Part shown: positions 35,286 through 47,100 of the stretch, in pieces
Position numbering within the stretch: position 1 is the stretch's first letter
Layout: the number at the start of each line of letters is the position of its first letter
NCBI GenBank assembly: GCA_930367205.1
Contig: OV884011.1
Location: 126,799,208 to 126,863,207 of the forward strand
From: Acanthosoma haemorrhoidale
Lineage: Eukaryota; Arthropoda; Insecta; Hemiptera; Acanthosomatidae
Direction: 5' to 3'
Length of the DNA: 64,000 nucleotides
Translations under genes and position numbers: made by a program
The notes under the pieces: generated by a model
Told to the model about the DNA's origin: nothing
What the model saw: only the letters and a program-made list of their open reading frames with translations
Databases searched by the model: none

Positions 35286-35689
35286 CTTGGAAATAGCAGA
35301 ATAGTGGTAGCACCTCTTGGCTTCAGTTCAAAACAAACGCAGAGAATAAAAAGTGTTTTTTTATTTATTATTATGTTTTTGTTAGTTTCATAAATTATTG
35401 TAATGTTTGCCACACTTTCCATAAAAAAATGATAATTTTTTTCTTAAATTTATTATTTATAATACCTCTACCTGTTTTTACACCATTATAACTAATTTAG
35501 TGAAGCAGGGTGGTGCACTTGCATTGAGGTGGACTAAAAATCTCTTGACAGATTGTATTCCAGTAGATTAAGTTTCTTCCAATAAACCTAAAATGTTAAA
35601 TAATGCAATAAAGTGTTATGCATGGCATCTGTTATGTACAAAATTTAATAATGATTGAGATAACTCCTTTAAATTAGGTGTATATTATC

Positions 35690-35963
35690 ATGATAATATT
35701 TTCACAAGTTCTCTGGAGTCATTTAGCGGATCTGGAAAAAAAGTCAATTTTGGCTTTCGATTTTCTTGGAACAAATAAAGATATAAAAAAACTTAATAAG
35801 CTTAATTAAGGAAATTGAATGAGCTTTAATTTTTGATATAACTATTTTTACCTATAACTTATTGTTTTCAAGTTATACACGATAAAACTTAAAAAGTCAC
35901 CTATTGTGACATAAAAGCAGTTCCCCCTCCCCGTGCTCATCCCCCCTCACTCTTGGGGACTTT
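35690..35963 (-). repeat. Right terminal inverted repeat
   Basis: Read on the minus strand it begins AAAGTCCCCAAGAGTGAGGG, has GTCACAATAGGTGAC, GAAAACAATAAGTTATAG and TTTCCAGATCCGCTAAATGA in the same order as the left end, and finishes at TTGTGAAAATATTA. Confidence 0.85.
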
Positions 35964-36176
35964 TACTGTGTTGTTCAGGACCTTCTCTAAAACTATATAA
36001 ATAAGCTACCTGCTTTGCTTAGTTAAACTTTTCTTTGTTGTTATCTTAGTGAAACACGCGGTGGATACCTGTGAATTGAAGTGCATGAATACTAAATTAA
36101 TTGTTTTTTACTAAGATTTTTAGAATAAAAGAAAATCAATAAAAATCACGTATAATTTCAAAAACACTTGAACTTT

Positions 36177-36715
36177 TCACTGAAGTTCAATGGGAAAAAT
36201 ACTTTTCAAAGCACTTTTCATTTTGAACTGTAAATTTGGGCCCAAGATAGCGCAACTAATTTTCATCAAGCTGTTAAGGTTGTCATCTGTGAGTCGAGAT
36301 TTGTATCGGTTCTTAACAAAGTTCATTTTTGATAATGATGCTTTTCTCACATAAGTTGAGCCAAACATGGTAAACAATTTTATGGCAAAAGCTTTTAGTT
36401 CTGGTTACTTTTTACATACACATTATTAATCAAAAATTGGTCACTCCAAAGAGGAGTGATAGGAACTTGAACTTATATGTCCTTTGATCTTTATTACTCC
36501 AAACTGAAGAGCAGATTTATTGCTGTTAAAAATATCTGCCCCTTCACTGGTTAATGCACCATTAGGGATAAGTAAAAAACTGTTATTGACCAGCTGCAAA
36601 ACGTCCTCAATTTTTTCCAAGTCAGTAAATCTTTCTTGAAATTCAGTCAAAGCGGTACGGTACTGTATTGGTGGGGTAGTATTAGGGGGATAAGCTAGCC
36701 ACATCTGACCGCATC
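36177..36715 (-). pseudogene. hAT-type transposase relic, C-terminal dimerisation region
   Basis: Two minus-strand frames make up the C-terminal end of a hAT-derived protein of the ZBED/GTF2IRD2-like group. The first (36704-36441) holds EFQERFTDLEKIEDVLQLVN and a SFLLIPNGAL stretch. The second (36377-36177) holds FGSTYVRKASLSKMNFVKNR and YKSRLTDDNLNSLMKIS, which corresponds to the conserved FGSTYLCE--FS-MN--K---RSRLTD-HL motif. The conserved CE pair of the family is replaced by RK here. The upstream catalytic part was not recognised. It is a dead fragment. Confidence 0.65.
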
Positions 36716-36719
36716 CACG

Positions 36720-39700
36720 ATAACCACCTGTATGTTATGCGTTGTCCCCTGAAAGATTATTATTTTCTGTAATTCACAATTTTGTCACTGTCCGTCTAAA
36801 ATTTCCCATCTTGTGTAAAATGGTACATTTGGCATTTGCTAAATAGTCCCAAGCTTCTGCTCAATTATACATCGGGACTGAATTTTTGTAATTCAGAGTT
36901 ATAAGGCTCTTGTGTACTGTAAAAAAAATGGTCCTTTGCTTAAATTTGTATCATTTGAAATTGTGATTCAAAAATGACTAATATTGACTCTGTCTTCTTC
37001 TGAACTTCCATGCCCACTAAAACAAGTAATAGCTAATTAATGACAGTTATATTTGAGATGAGGGCCCATCTATTAAGCTGAAATATATCATTAGAGATTG
37101 GTCAAGCCATGGAGTACACCCAACCAAGACAAACGCTGAGAACAACTAGCACTTACCTGCCTTAGACATTGTAGACTCGTCCCTCACCCACAGTTATCAT
37201 CACTCGAGAAGCACCTCCGAAATTTCAACAGTGATTTAACCATCTGTCATATATTTGAGGTGTGTTATATATATGTGAGGTGTTAACAGAGCATGTTAGC
37301 TCAAAAACACTGGGAGAATTGTGACTTTTCCATACGCACAAATTGTAAGCACTAATTAAATGATGTATTAAAGTTAGGCAGTTTTCATGGTCCATTTCCA
37401 CTCGGACCTCGTGTTAGATAGTGCTATAAAAAAGCATTATCTATAACCACCGCCTAAAATGTGGGCTCCTGGGACCGGGGTTCTACTCTTGTCCTAGTGC
37501 TCTCTTATTCTAGGACTCATTTGGCTGGGCTGTCCAAATGAGTTAATGGTCCAAAGTACCAAACAATGGAGTTAATGACCTGGGTTTTAAGACTAAATAA
37601 AGTCAACCAACTAATATAGAACATAGAAACAAATGAAATTAATGGATATTTTAATCTAGCATCATTACTTTTGGTTGGTATAGAGGAAGCTTCAAGCATG
37701 AAACAATTGAAGCCACTAGTTCCTAACATACCAGGTATTTTAAAGAGTAATAAATAAAGAACAAATCTTCAGTAATGTCTGCATTAAAAGAATCCACGCC
37801 CAAAGAGATGGTGGATTGTCAAGGAAGTTGGTTTATTATGAGTAGAGGTGGAAAAGTAAGCACAAATTATAAGTTAAAGATGGATAATCTTTGAGAAGAA
37901 GGCAGAAGTTATAAAAAGAAAATGATAACCCAGGGAAAAAGTTTGAAAAGCAAAATATATGTACAAGTAATTAACACCTGCAATTGTATAAAACAAATTT
38001 TTAATAATTAATTATAATCCATTTATTTCATAATAAATAAAAAGAAATCAACATGTTATACTTTTAAATTTTATTACAATTGTCTTGAACTTAAGTTAAT
38101 TTCTGAACTACATACATCAAAATTTTCTTTTTTATAAATAAGTTTAAGCATTTTATTTCAACAGAGCTAATACAGAAATCAAATTTTTTGATAATCCATC
38201 CCAAATAAAACATTTTTGTATTCTTATACTCAATATTTTTAAAACCATTTCTGGTAGTATTTTAATTTACTATAAATTACTAATAAGAAAAAATTGTGAT
38301 ATGTCTTGATATATGACACCCTGTCACAATCTACTTTTTTTTCTATTACATAATTATCACAAACCTGTATGTTAAAAAAAGTATTAACATACAATTTTAA
38401 AAATTTGCTAACAAATTTATACTAGAGTCATAAAATATTAATATCTAAAACTAATGATTAATGAGGCATCTGGTCAACTTGAAAAGTTATTTGATCATCT
38501 TTTATTTTCAACTTTAGATTCAATTGTATAAAATATTTGGTTCTGAAATGAAACATATGTTGTAAATCTCTATTGTTAATCAATTTAGAGTTTTTAATGT
38601 GCTCATGACATAAAATATACAGAAGTACAATCATTCAATTGGTACAATAACTTGCATTAGTTCCAAAAATGATCTCTTAATGTAGCCAGATTACAACCAT
38701 AAGATTAAATAACAACGATAAAAAGAAATTAATTATTTTAAATGTAATATATAAGTCTTACAAATGAATCTTTGTAATATTAATATAAAACATGTCATGA
38801 ATTCCTCCAAGTATTACATAACCTTTGCACCTCCAAGTGGTACACACATCAGAAAGTCCAAAATAATGTTTCTTCATTTATTTGTATCACTAACTTATCG
38901 TACTCAATTTTATATTTAATAAAGTATTTAATTACAAGGAAAGCAACATCATTCACTTTAGTCTACATAGTATCAGTCTTGAGCAAACCAAATTTCAAAA
39001 TAATCCATAGATTTATTTCCCTGCGAATAGGTTGAAAAAAAACAACTATTTTTTAATTTTAAAATTTAGACAAAACTCAAATTTATAATTATTTTCTGAT
39101 GAGTACATTTTTGTATTACTTACACTAAGTGTCAAAAATTTTCATACATAGAAAAACTGTTGGTAGAGCGAGAAATAAATAAAACAATAAATCCACTTTC
39201 ACAAAGCTCAGTAAATAATATTTGTCAGCTCGATATCAGATGTTTTTGTATCAAAAGTCAGCTCTAGAACGATTATTCTAAAAAATTAGTAACACCAATT
39301 GGAAAAATGGAGCTCCAACTAAAGGGCCAGTAAAAAAAATTATTTTGTCATGGAATCAGGTATTGACAGTAAATTATGATTGTATAAGTTCATGATTTAC
39401 TGATTCATTATTTTCCACATACTACCAAAATCATAAATATCTCATAATGACACCAGCTTATAAATTAGATAATAAGTGTCATGAAATAATAAATAATATA
39501 TCTATGACTAGTTGACTTAAATCATCAATTGATAAACAGTGCCAGCCAGCTGTTACAAAATCACATTATTATACCTATGCATCTCACTCCCTCTTTCAAT
39601 TTATAATACTAAATTCATTAATTTTTTATTTTCAAATTATTGTTTGTAATTCATGAATTTTCACTTGTACAATAAAAAAAGTTTTTTATGATAGTGCAAT

Positions 39701-42700
39701 AAATATAAAAATAATAACCGGCAATCTATCACAAAACATAGAACACGCTTTTAAGTTAAAATTATTATAGAATAGTATTACCTTTGGCATTACCTTAACA
39801 ATTTACCAGCACCAAAAAAATAAGCTTGACATAGCTTCAACAATCATGACTTCAAATACACACATTCAAATTATGTTCAAACCTAATAAACAACTATTTC
39901 AAGAAAAAGTAAAAAATTATCAATATATAAATACATCAAACATTCAAAACTTTTTACATCTGAAGCACCTAAAAAATATTAATTAAGGAACATGAGGTTC
40001 ATCACAGATGGTTTTAATACTTGAACTACTTCCTTCATTAGTACAATTATAAATATGAAACCTTATAACACCACACTTAAATTTGAGCGAACAACATAAT
40101 AACACATCCCAGAAACAATATCATATCTCTGAAATTGTAATTATTGAGAACAGGTATTTAAATTTTACAATAAGTTCTTTTTGTGAAATTTTCTATTAAA
40201 ACTGGCCTCAGTATTTTACATATTTTTTTTATGTAGAATAATATTAATTAAGATACAATCCCTCTCCCAAAAAGTCACTATTTTTTCAATACCCAATAAT
40301 TATTAATATAAATAATATTTAGTTTATTTTAGTTATTTCAAAACATGTAAATAAACCTCTTTTTAAAGCTGTGTAATGTTTGGGTTAGTTACCTTTTATT
40401 TTTATTTTTTAATAAATTACTATTTAATTCAGTACAATAGATTTCCTTAAAAACCTCTAAAATTTTAGTTACAGTATTATTACTTGGATACGTTGTTCCA
40501 CACTTCATCGTTGTTTTTCACACACAAAAAATATAGACCTCCAAACCTTTAATAAGAAAATTAGAAATCAATAAAAACAATTTTTTTTTAAGCTGGCACT
40601 GTAAATATAAAATAATCTGTTCAACCACTATGTTATAAAGAGATCAGTTTTTTAATGAACAATGGAATAATAAAACACATTTTTAAAATACTACTATACA
40701 TTTCAAATAACAAATAAATATAATGAATGTTCATAATCAAGTTTAAAAATAAAAAAAAAAAATGTTGAAATTGGATTAGTCCCATTAATTTTTTTTAGAG
40801 GACTTAATTTAAAATTTTCATGAGACTGCATAATACCATCAAAAGATCACAAACAAAAATATAGGACTAATTTTTAAAAAAGTCTAGCCTGCACAAATAA
40901 CCCTAAGTTGTTCTGAACATTTCACAAGAAAATTATTACCTATGTATGTTTATAAACAAGAAGAAATTGCCAAAACTCTGACCAAAATGGCTCGAGTCTC
41001 GTTATGGCCTTTCAAATGTTATATGTAGGGGGGGATAACCTCAACAATTTCTCTCTTTCTAGAAACGGGCAGATATATATAGTTAACTCTATCTAAAATA
41101 GCAGCATTAAAGCCATTATAAAGTATGAAGAATCAAAATTATTAGAAACTTTATTTCTAATTACCTGATGTTAATTGGCCTTAAGAGTTAATATACTATA
41201 AAAAAATATTTCTGCATCATATAAATCTATATAAATAGAGGGTAAACAGTTTTCATTTTCTTTATTGTTTCATAAATGAATAGAAAATAATGTAGTTTTA
41301 TTTTAAAATATTTTTGACTACATTAACCTGATAATATATTAATATATACAAGCATAGAAATTGACTTGGTACACACCATCAGGTACTTGATCAGTTGGAT
41401 AGACAATAAATAAAATTATTTACAGAGAAATATTTAAGGAGAACATGAAAGACTTTGATTCAGATATGGTCAAGATACTCTGAATGACAAAATGGAAAAA
41501 GCAAAAATACAACATATGTCTAGATCAGTTGACAAGTGCACAAGCATAGAAGGTAGGTATTGACTATAAGCTCTAAAAAGTATGAATTGTAATTGAATAT
41601 AAATTTCACCTTTTTGTAGAAAAAAATATCTCCCGCCCACAACTAGCATCAAAACTTCGTTTTTTATGAGGATTCAGAACAACTTTAGGAGAATATATAA
41701 ACATAGATAAACATTAGGCCCCAATTTCAGTTATACGAACCGATTTTCTGATACCTGCATAAAACTTGGCATCAAAATATGAAAATGAATCAATAAAATA
41801 TCACTTAGGCTTAACTCAAATTTACATTTCTAATAAATACATTTTTCACGAGGAGCAAAAGCTAACAAAATAAATTTTTCTTTTTGGAGAATAACTCACA
41901 TCACTCAATCTTACTATTCATAACAGCCTTGAAATAATACTCACAAAATTAGGGCTAAAAATAAATATATATTTAAATGTTGACTAATTGACAATAAATA
42001 ATACCTTAAAACAATTCAAAATCAACATAACTGATTATAAATATTCATGACATTTTGAAAACAATTAATTTATACAGAATAACTAAAAATATAAAAATAC
42101 ATAGAAATAAATATTTGAAAGTATGATTCTTTAAAAAATAATATCTAATACGCAGACTAATATACATACATTTTCTCTCTTATTATATAAAATACTAAGT
42201 AAAACATATCTACTATATCACAAAACAAAATTATAAATAGATGATATAATTACAATACAACAATTCCCAAGGTAAGTGCATTTTATTAGTGATTGAGATT
42301 ATATTGGTTCTTTAAAACTGAATCTCTTTTTTTCCCCAAAAATAATTATTTAAAAAAAAAATTAATATGAGTTTTTTAGTAATTTAACAATAAAGATATA
42401 TTTTTTATTATTAGTCATTAGAGTTTCATGAGATCATCCTATTTGGCAGTGATCAGCCAACAGATATCACACCGTGTTGAAGAGGTGAGAGGAGAGAGTA
42501 GAGGTTGATATTTTATTCGTAGGAGCAAGCTTGTCAGCAAACAACTTCAAGTACATACAGTAAATAAAACAATAACAGAAAAAAAATCAGCTAATTGAAA
42601 AAAAATAGTTTAGAAGGCTGTTTATTTAGTTTTGTATTTTATCTACTGTCCGAGTGAAGTTTCTTTGATAACTTAGTGCTTATGAACTGATATATAGCTT

Positions 42701-44107
42701 ATTCTTATTGCTTTAAAATAAAAGTTTATTTTGGCTGATTGATTTTAGATAATGCTTATAGATTTTTGGTAGTTTAGATAATCTTATGGGAAAGGTGGAT
42801 GAAGCTAATGCTGTTTCCAAAGAGGAATGCGAGGTTACATTCAAAGTATCAAAAATTATAGCAGGATAGTGGGAGGAGATTCTCCGAAGAAAAAGTAAAT
42901 TTCTCTTTGCTACTCATATAAATCATTCAGAATGACAATTGAATTGAACTCACTTTTTTTATATCGAGCTCACAAAATGTAGGGATCACAAAAAAAGTCG
43001 AGTCTATAAAATTCAAATCAAATGTCTGTGGCATAATAGTGAGGGTTAAAATTTAAAAAAACATTAAAATTATGTGAAGGGAATATTTTGACAAATGGAG
43101 GATAATACAATCACCTATTTTTGTCTAATTTAGTTCTACTTCTGAGTAATCTATATTTGTCTAACAGTTTAACTGTTGAGTAAGTACATAAATAAATATG
43201 TATAGCTGAAATTCTTCATGTATATTTGTGGTATGAAAATGAAATACAAAGAAATCAACAATTATGTTTTAAAAGAGTTTTAGACTTGCTGTCTAATGGT
43301 GGACAATGATAATTTACCAACCGAAATTCATCATCCTTATAAAAATAAATTTATTTTGTTTTTTAACAGATGTTGGGTTCCAATTTTAATTTGATAACAT
43401 TAATTAGAAATGAAAAAAAATCAAATTAAATCCTCCAAAAGTACTGATCAATCACTAATATTTAAAATAATAATCATATTTTTATTTTATTTTACAATTT
43501 TAAACTTGAAGTAAATATATTCTATACTTCATGGGTTGCTATTTATAAGGTCTTAAGGTGATAGAATACCTAATAAAAAATATGATCCATGATTAAATTT
43601 TCCACACATTCCATTTAGTTTCTTTTAGAACACATAACATCCCTAAATGGAGAATTGCTGTATGTATAAAATGTATATAATATACAAAAGTTCTAAAACT
43701 ACCAACTATACACAAATTTTAAAAATGTATTTTCGAAAATTGGGAACAATTAATATTTTTCCACTTGCATGAGCACTTAATATATATTTTTTTTACTTAC
43801 AGTTAGTTTATAAATATAAAAGTCAATTGGTTATATTGTTTTCTTTTTTTTTTATTGCCTAATTTTTCACTGTGGATCTATTTCGAATCTAACTACTTCA
43901 CATATATAAATATAAGGAGTAGAAAACATTTGAGATATAAAGAAATGTTACCCTTTTTTAGTAACAATAGGCCATTTAAAAACCATAGACTTATTTTTAG
44001 TACCATGAAAAAATATTTCATCAACAGGTAATAAACACTGTTTCAAATGATATTAATTTTTCATTGTTTAAATCAACAAATATAATTGGAAACAAACCTT
44101 TTAGTCA
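36720..44107. other. Very AT-rich region without recognised gene; start of alsin 3' UTR on the right
   Basis: The right end is the 3' UTR of alsin; an AATAAA on the minus strand at 43856-43851 is about 250 bp past the stop. From 38 to 43.5 kb the sequence is extremely AT-rich with no recognised coding. Two more complex islands stand out at 41000-41070 and 42425-42545, both with a strong minus-strand splice acceptor and a short open frame. A minus-strand frame at 37729-37517 has no recognisable domain. Confidence 0.4.
43851..43856 (-). terminator. Candidate poly(A) signal of alsin
   Basis: AATAAA on the minus strand, about 250 bp past the alsin stop. Many other hexamers occur further down in the AT-rich sequence, so the real site may lie elsewhere. 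Confidence 0.3.
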
Positions 44108-47100
44108 TCATTGACTAATGATACTGACTTTTTCTTGAAGAATCTGGAAGAAACATGCCTAAAAATATATGAAAGGGTTATTATAAACTAATTAAAAAAA
44201 TAACATCAGACTCAATTCCTGGAATAAATATTACTTTATAACGATGTACTTAACATTAGAATCATAAAAGGCCTATGATTTCAAGTTATTAGAATTACTA
44301 CTTTTTGAGGCCAGAGACTTTACAAAACGTGAATGCTACATCAAAACAGCTCCCCGAACAGGTACTATCTCAATAAACGGCTTGTGGTGAGTATGATAAA
44401 TAATTGTGCTTTGGCTGTTATATAATAGCCTGGTTCGGCATCCCATTATTTCATTTTGACAGCATTGTCAATTGTCTATTGTCTCCAGGATAGTTAATTT
44501 GAAACAGCAGTATAAGGTGATTGTCTGTAAAATAACTATCCAAGAGAGGTGCCTACTATTTGTAGGGGGGATTATACAGACATTACACACAAGAGCATTA
44601 GTTTAGATTATTCTCGTTAAGACAGAATGCACTAAACTAAAAATGACTTTTATGTTTGTTTACAATTAGCTCTTCTTCCTGAATTTGAACCTGGGTGTGG
44701 AGTGAGTAAAGAAGATGCTTTAGCAGGCTTGCTGTTTAATTTTTCATGTGTAGATAACATGTATCCTTTTTACAGATGGATTTTTGTTTAGTAGGCAGAT
44801 TGTTAAGTTGTGACCCAGTTATCCATCCCCAGAAAATCATGAATTATAGTGCCACAGCTGTTATACTATTTTTCTCTGACCAAATAATTAATTAAATAAA
44901 GTGTTTAAAATTACCTTAAGCGTTGTGAACATAATACCTAATTCCCCACTCTTAATAGAAGGCTCCATGAAGTCTTCGATAAAGTGAACTTCAGATCCTA
45001 ATCCTTGGATATGAGCCCTCACAACGACGTAATGACAGACAGGGAAAAGATCATCCATTGTCCAAACAAATGTCTCGCCTAATTCACTCTGAGCAGCCTA
45101 GTGAGAATGGGTTTTAAGTAAAAAAAGGAAAGAAAATCTATATAATAATTTATGATTTATTATAAATAACTAATAAACATTAACATAAATAACTACTAAG
45201 TTTATAGTTATTTAGCATTAAAATACAAATTTATCAAGAAAACCCTATCTAAAAATGGTTAACTTACTCTTGTTATCTCTTGGAAGGTATTTTGGATAAC
45301 AACCAACTTTTCCATAGGTGAAAACTTTGTTTTCAAAAGTTGAAGAGTTTCAAAAGCACAACTGAAAATTTCTTCTTTCCAAAATTTTCTGTAATAGTGA
45401 ACAATGAATAATTTATAGTAATACATAGCAATCCCATTCTTGAACAATTATAAATTAGGATAACTCACTTGTCAATTCCTAAAAATGCCATTAAAGTTGT
45501 ATCAGGCTGCCGGTTCCATTTAAGAAGTCGTTTCCAATAGGTATCATCTTCAGTTTTATTATGAAGCGAGTAAAGCAGAACCAATGATGAATATAGCTTA
45601 GGGAGGATGATAGGATGAAGAAGATTAGTCATACTCGCAACTTCCCTGAAACAATCAGATAATATTACTATAATATTAATATAAGACATAAAACTAAATA
45701 TTTTAAGCAGATTAAAAAATTTATCATACTGTAATGTGTTATTTTCGTTAAGTAGCCAAACGTCAAACCTCAGAAGAGTTAGAATGTCCTTGGCTTAGAT
45801 CGTTTTGTCTTATATTTTTTACACATAATGCTCACATATACAACAGTGTTATTTGAGTGAAATTTTCTGTATTAAAAGTGATTTATTGTCAAACATTTGA
45901 TTTGATTTGAAATCTAATACATTAGGTGAAGGACATTAGGTTACAAAGGTCTGCAAAAAACATTGGTTTTCAGCCACATGGAATATTTTTGATACATTAA
46001 ACGTTTTAAAATGCGCTGAATCGAAACATGGCCTCCATCCCCCCCCCCATGATGTACAGTTTTTTTGAAAAATAAGAAGTTTGAAAAAAATAAACTATTT
46101 AAAAATTCACTATTTTATTATTATGAACTAACCATTATTTCTTAATAAATCAAACAATATTTTTGTGATATTTATGTACAATTTTGTGTTTACTTTTTTT
46201 TCTGGTGAAGCCTTTTCTTCTTCTCTTTGATGCTTCTCCAAACTAGCTTTTGCTTTCCAGCCTTGGTTTCTAGCTTGAGCATCCAACAGTAGTTAGCTAG
46301 CATATTGACGTCTCATCTTAATTGCCAGCGTCTTTCGATATCACGGACATCTCACACATCTCTCCGGTCTTTCCATTTTATTAGGCAAAGACACATCTGT
46401 GAACAAAGCTATTTTTTCTTCTTGTTTGAGCTTAACAGTTTTCATTTCCGATGGTATGCCTTCCTATTCAGTCTCATGGTTCCCGTGGCATATGTATCAT
46501 TTTGAAATAAATGCTGAACTAAATTTACATAAGTATCAAAATTACCTATGTAAACTGAATGCCTCTTGCCAAATTTCCCTTCCAACAATTTCATTTTTTC
46601 AAAAACATTTTTTTTTTAATGTAATTTTACTTAAATTGTATTTGTCCAAAACCAAATGGAGAATATTTGCAATCTTCTGATGAGCCCACCTCAAAATTAC
46701 TTGCTTGAAATTAGCAATAACTATAAGAGTAATAAAAAAGAAGAAAAGAAGTTACGTGGATTAGTTGTAAAAAAATAAATTTGCTCAAAATCAAAGTTTA
46801 AAAATTCCTTTTCTGGAACCCACCTTTTAAGGTCAAAGAATTGAATGAGAATGAACCTTTTCCTCAGTTTTAAGGGACAGGTACTTAATTGGTGATGGTG
46901 GGGGAAGTTTTTATCACGGTAGGTAGCGATCACAAGTGTTGTGATGCCGGCCACAGAGTTTGCTTTACCTGAGCCCAACTGTTGCATACACGGGACTGAA
47001 AGGGTTAAGCAATTGGATTGTGTATCTTAAAAAATAAAAGTTTTTGTGGAACTGCTAAAATGACTTTTTGCATCCTTGGTATTTTACATTTTTTTTTCAA

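Larger units (their letters stand above)
32756..35963 (+). mobile_element. DNA transposon with long terminal inverted repeats, unclassified
   Basis: The element starts AAAGTCCCC and ends GGGGACTTT, with TA on each side (32754-32755 and 35964-35965) as a likely target duplication. The two inverted termini are about 270-280 bp long and roughly three-quarters identical by eye. The innermost 50 bp (TTTCCAGATCCGCTAAATGA) are the best conserved. Between them lies a broken protein gene on the plus strand. TA flanks would suit a Tc1/mariner-like or similar superfamily, but I cannot assign the transposase to any of these. Confidence 0.8.

Noticed and set aside
41000..41070. Short minus-strand exon candidate after a strong acceptor
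   Set aside because: The acceptor TTTCTAG is good, but the phase 0 frame stops after five codons and the other frames have no partner exon.
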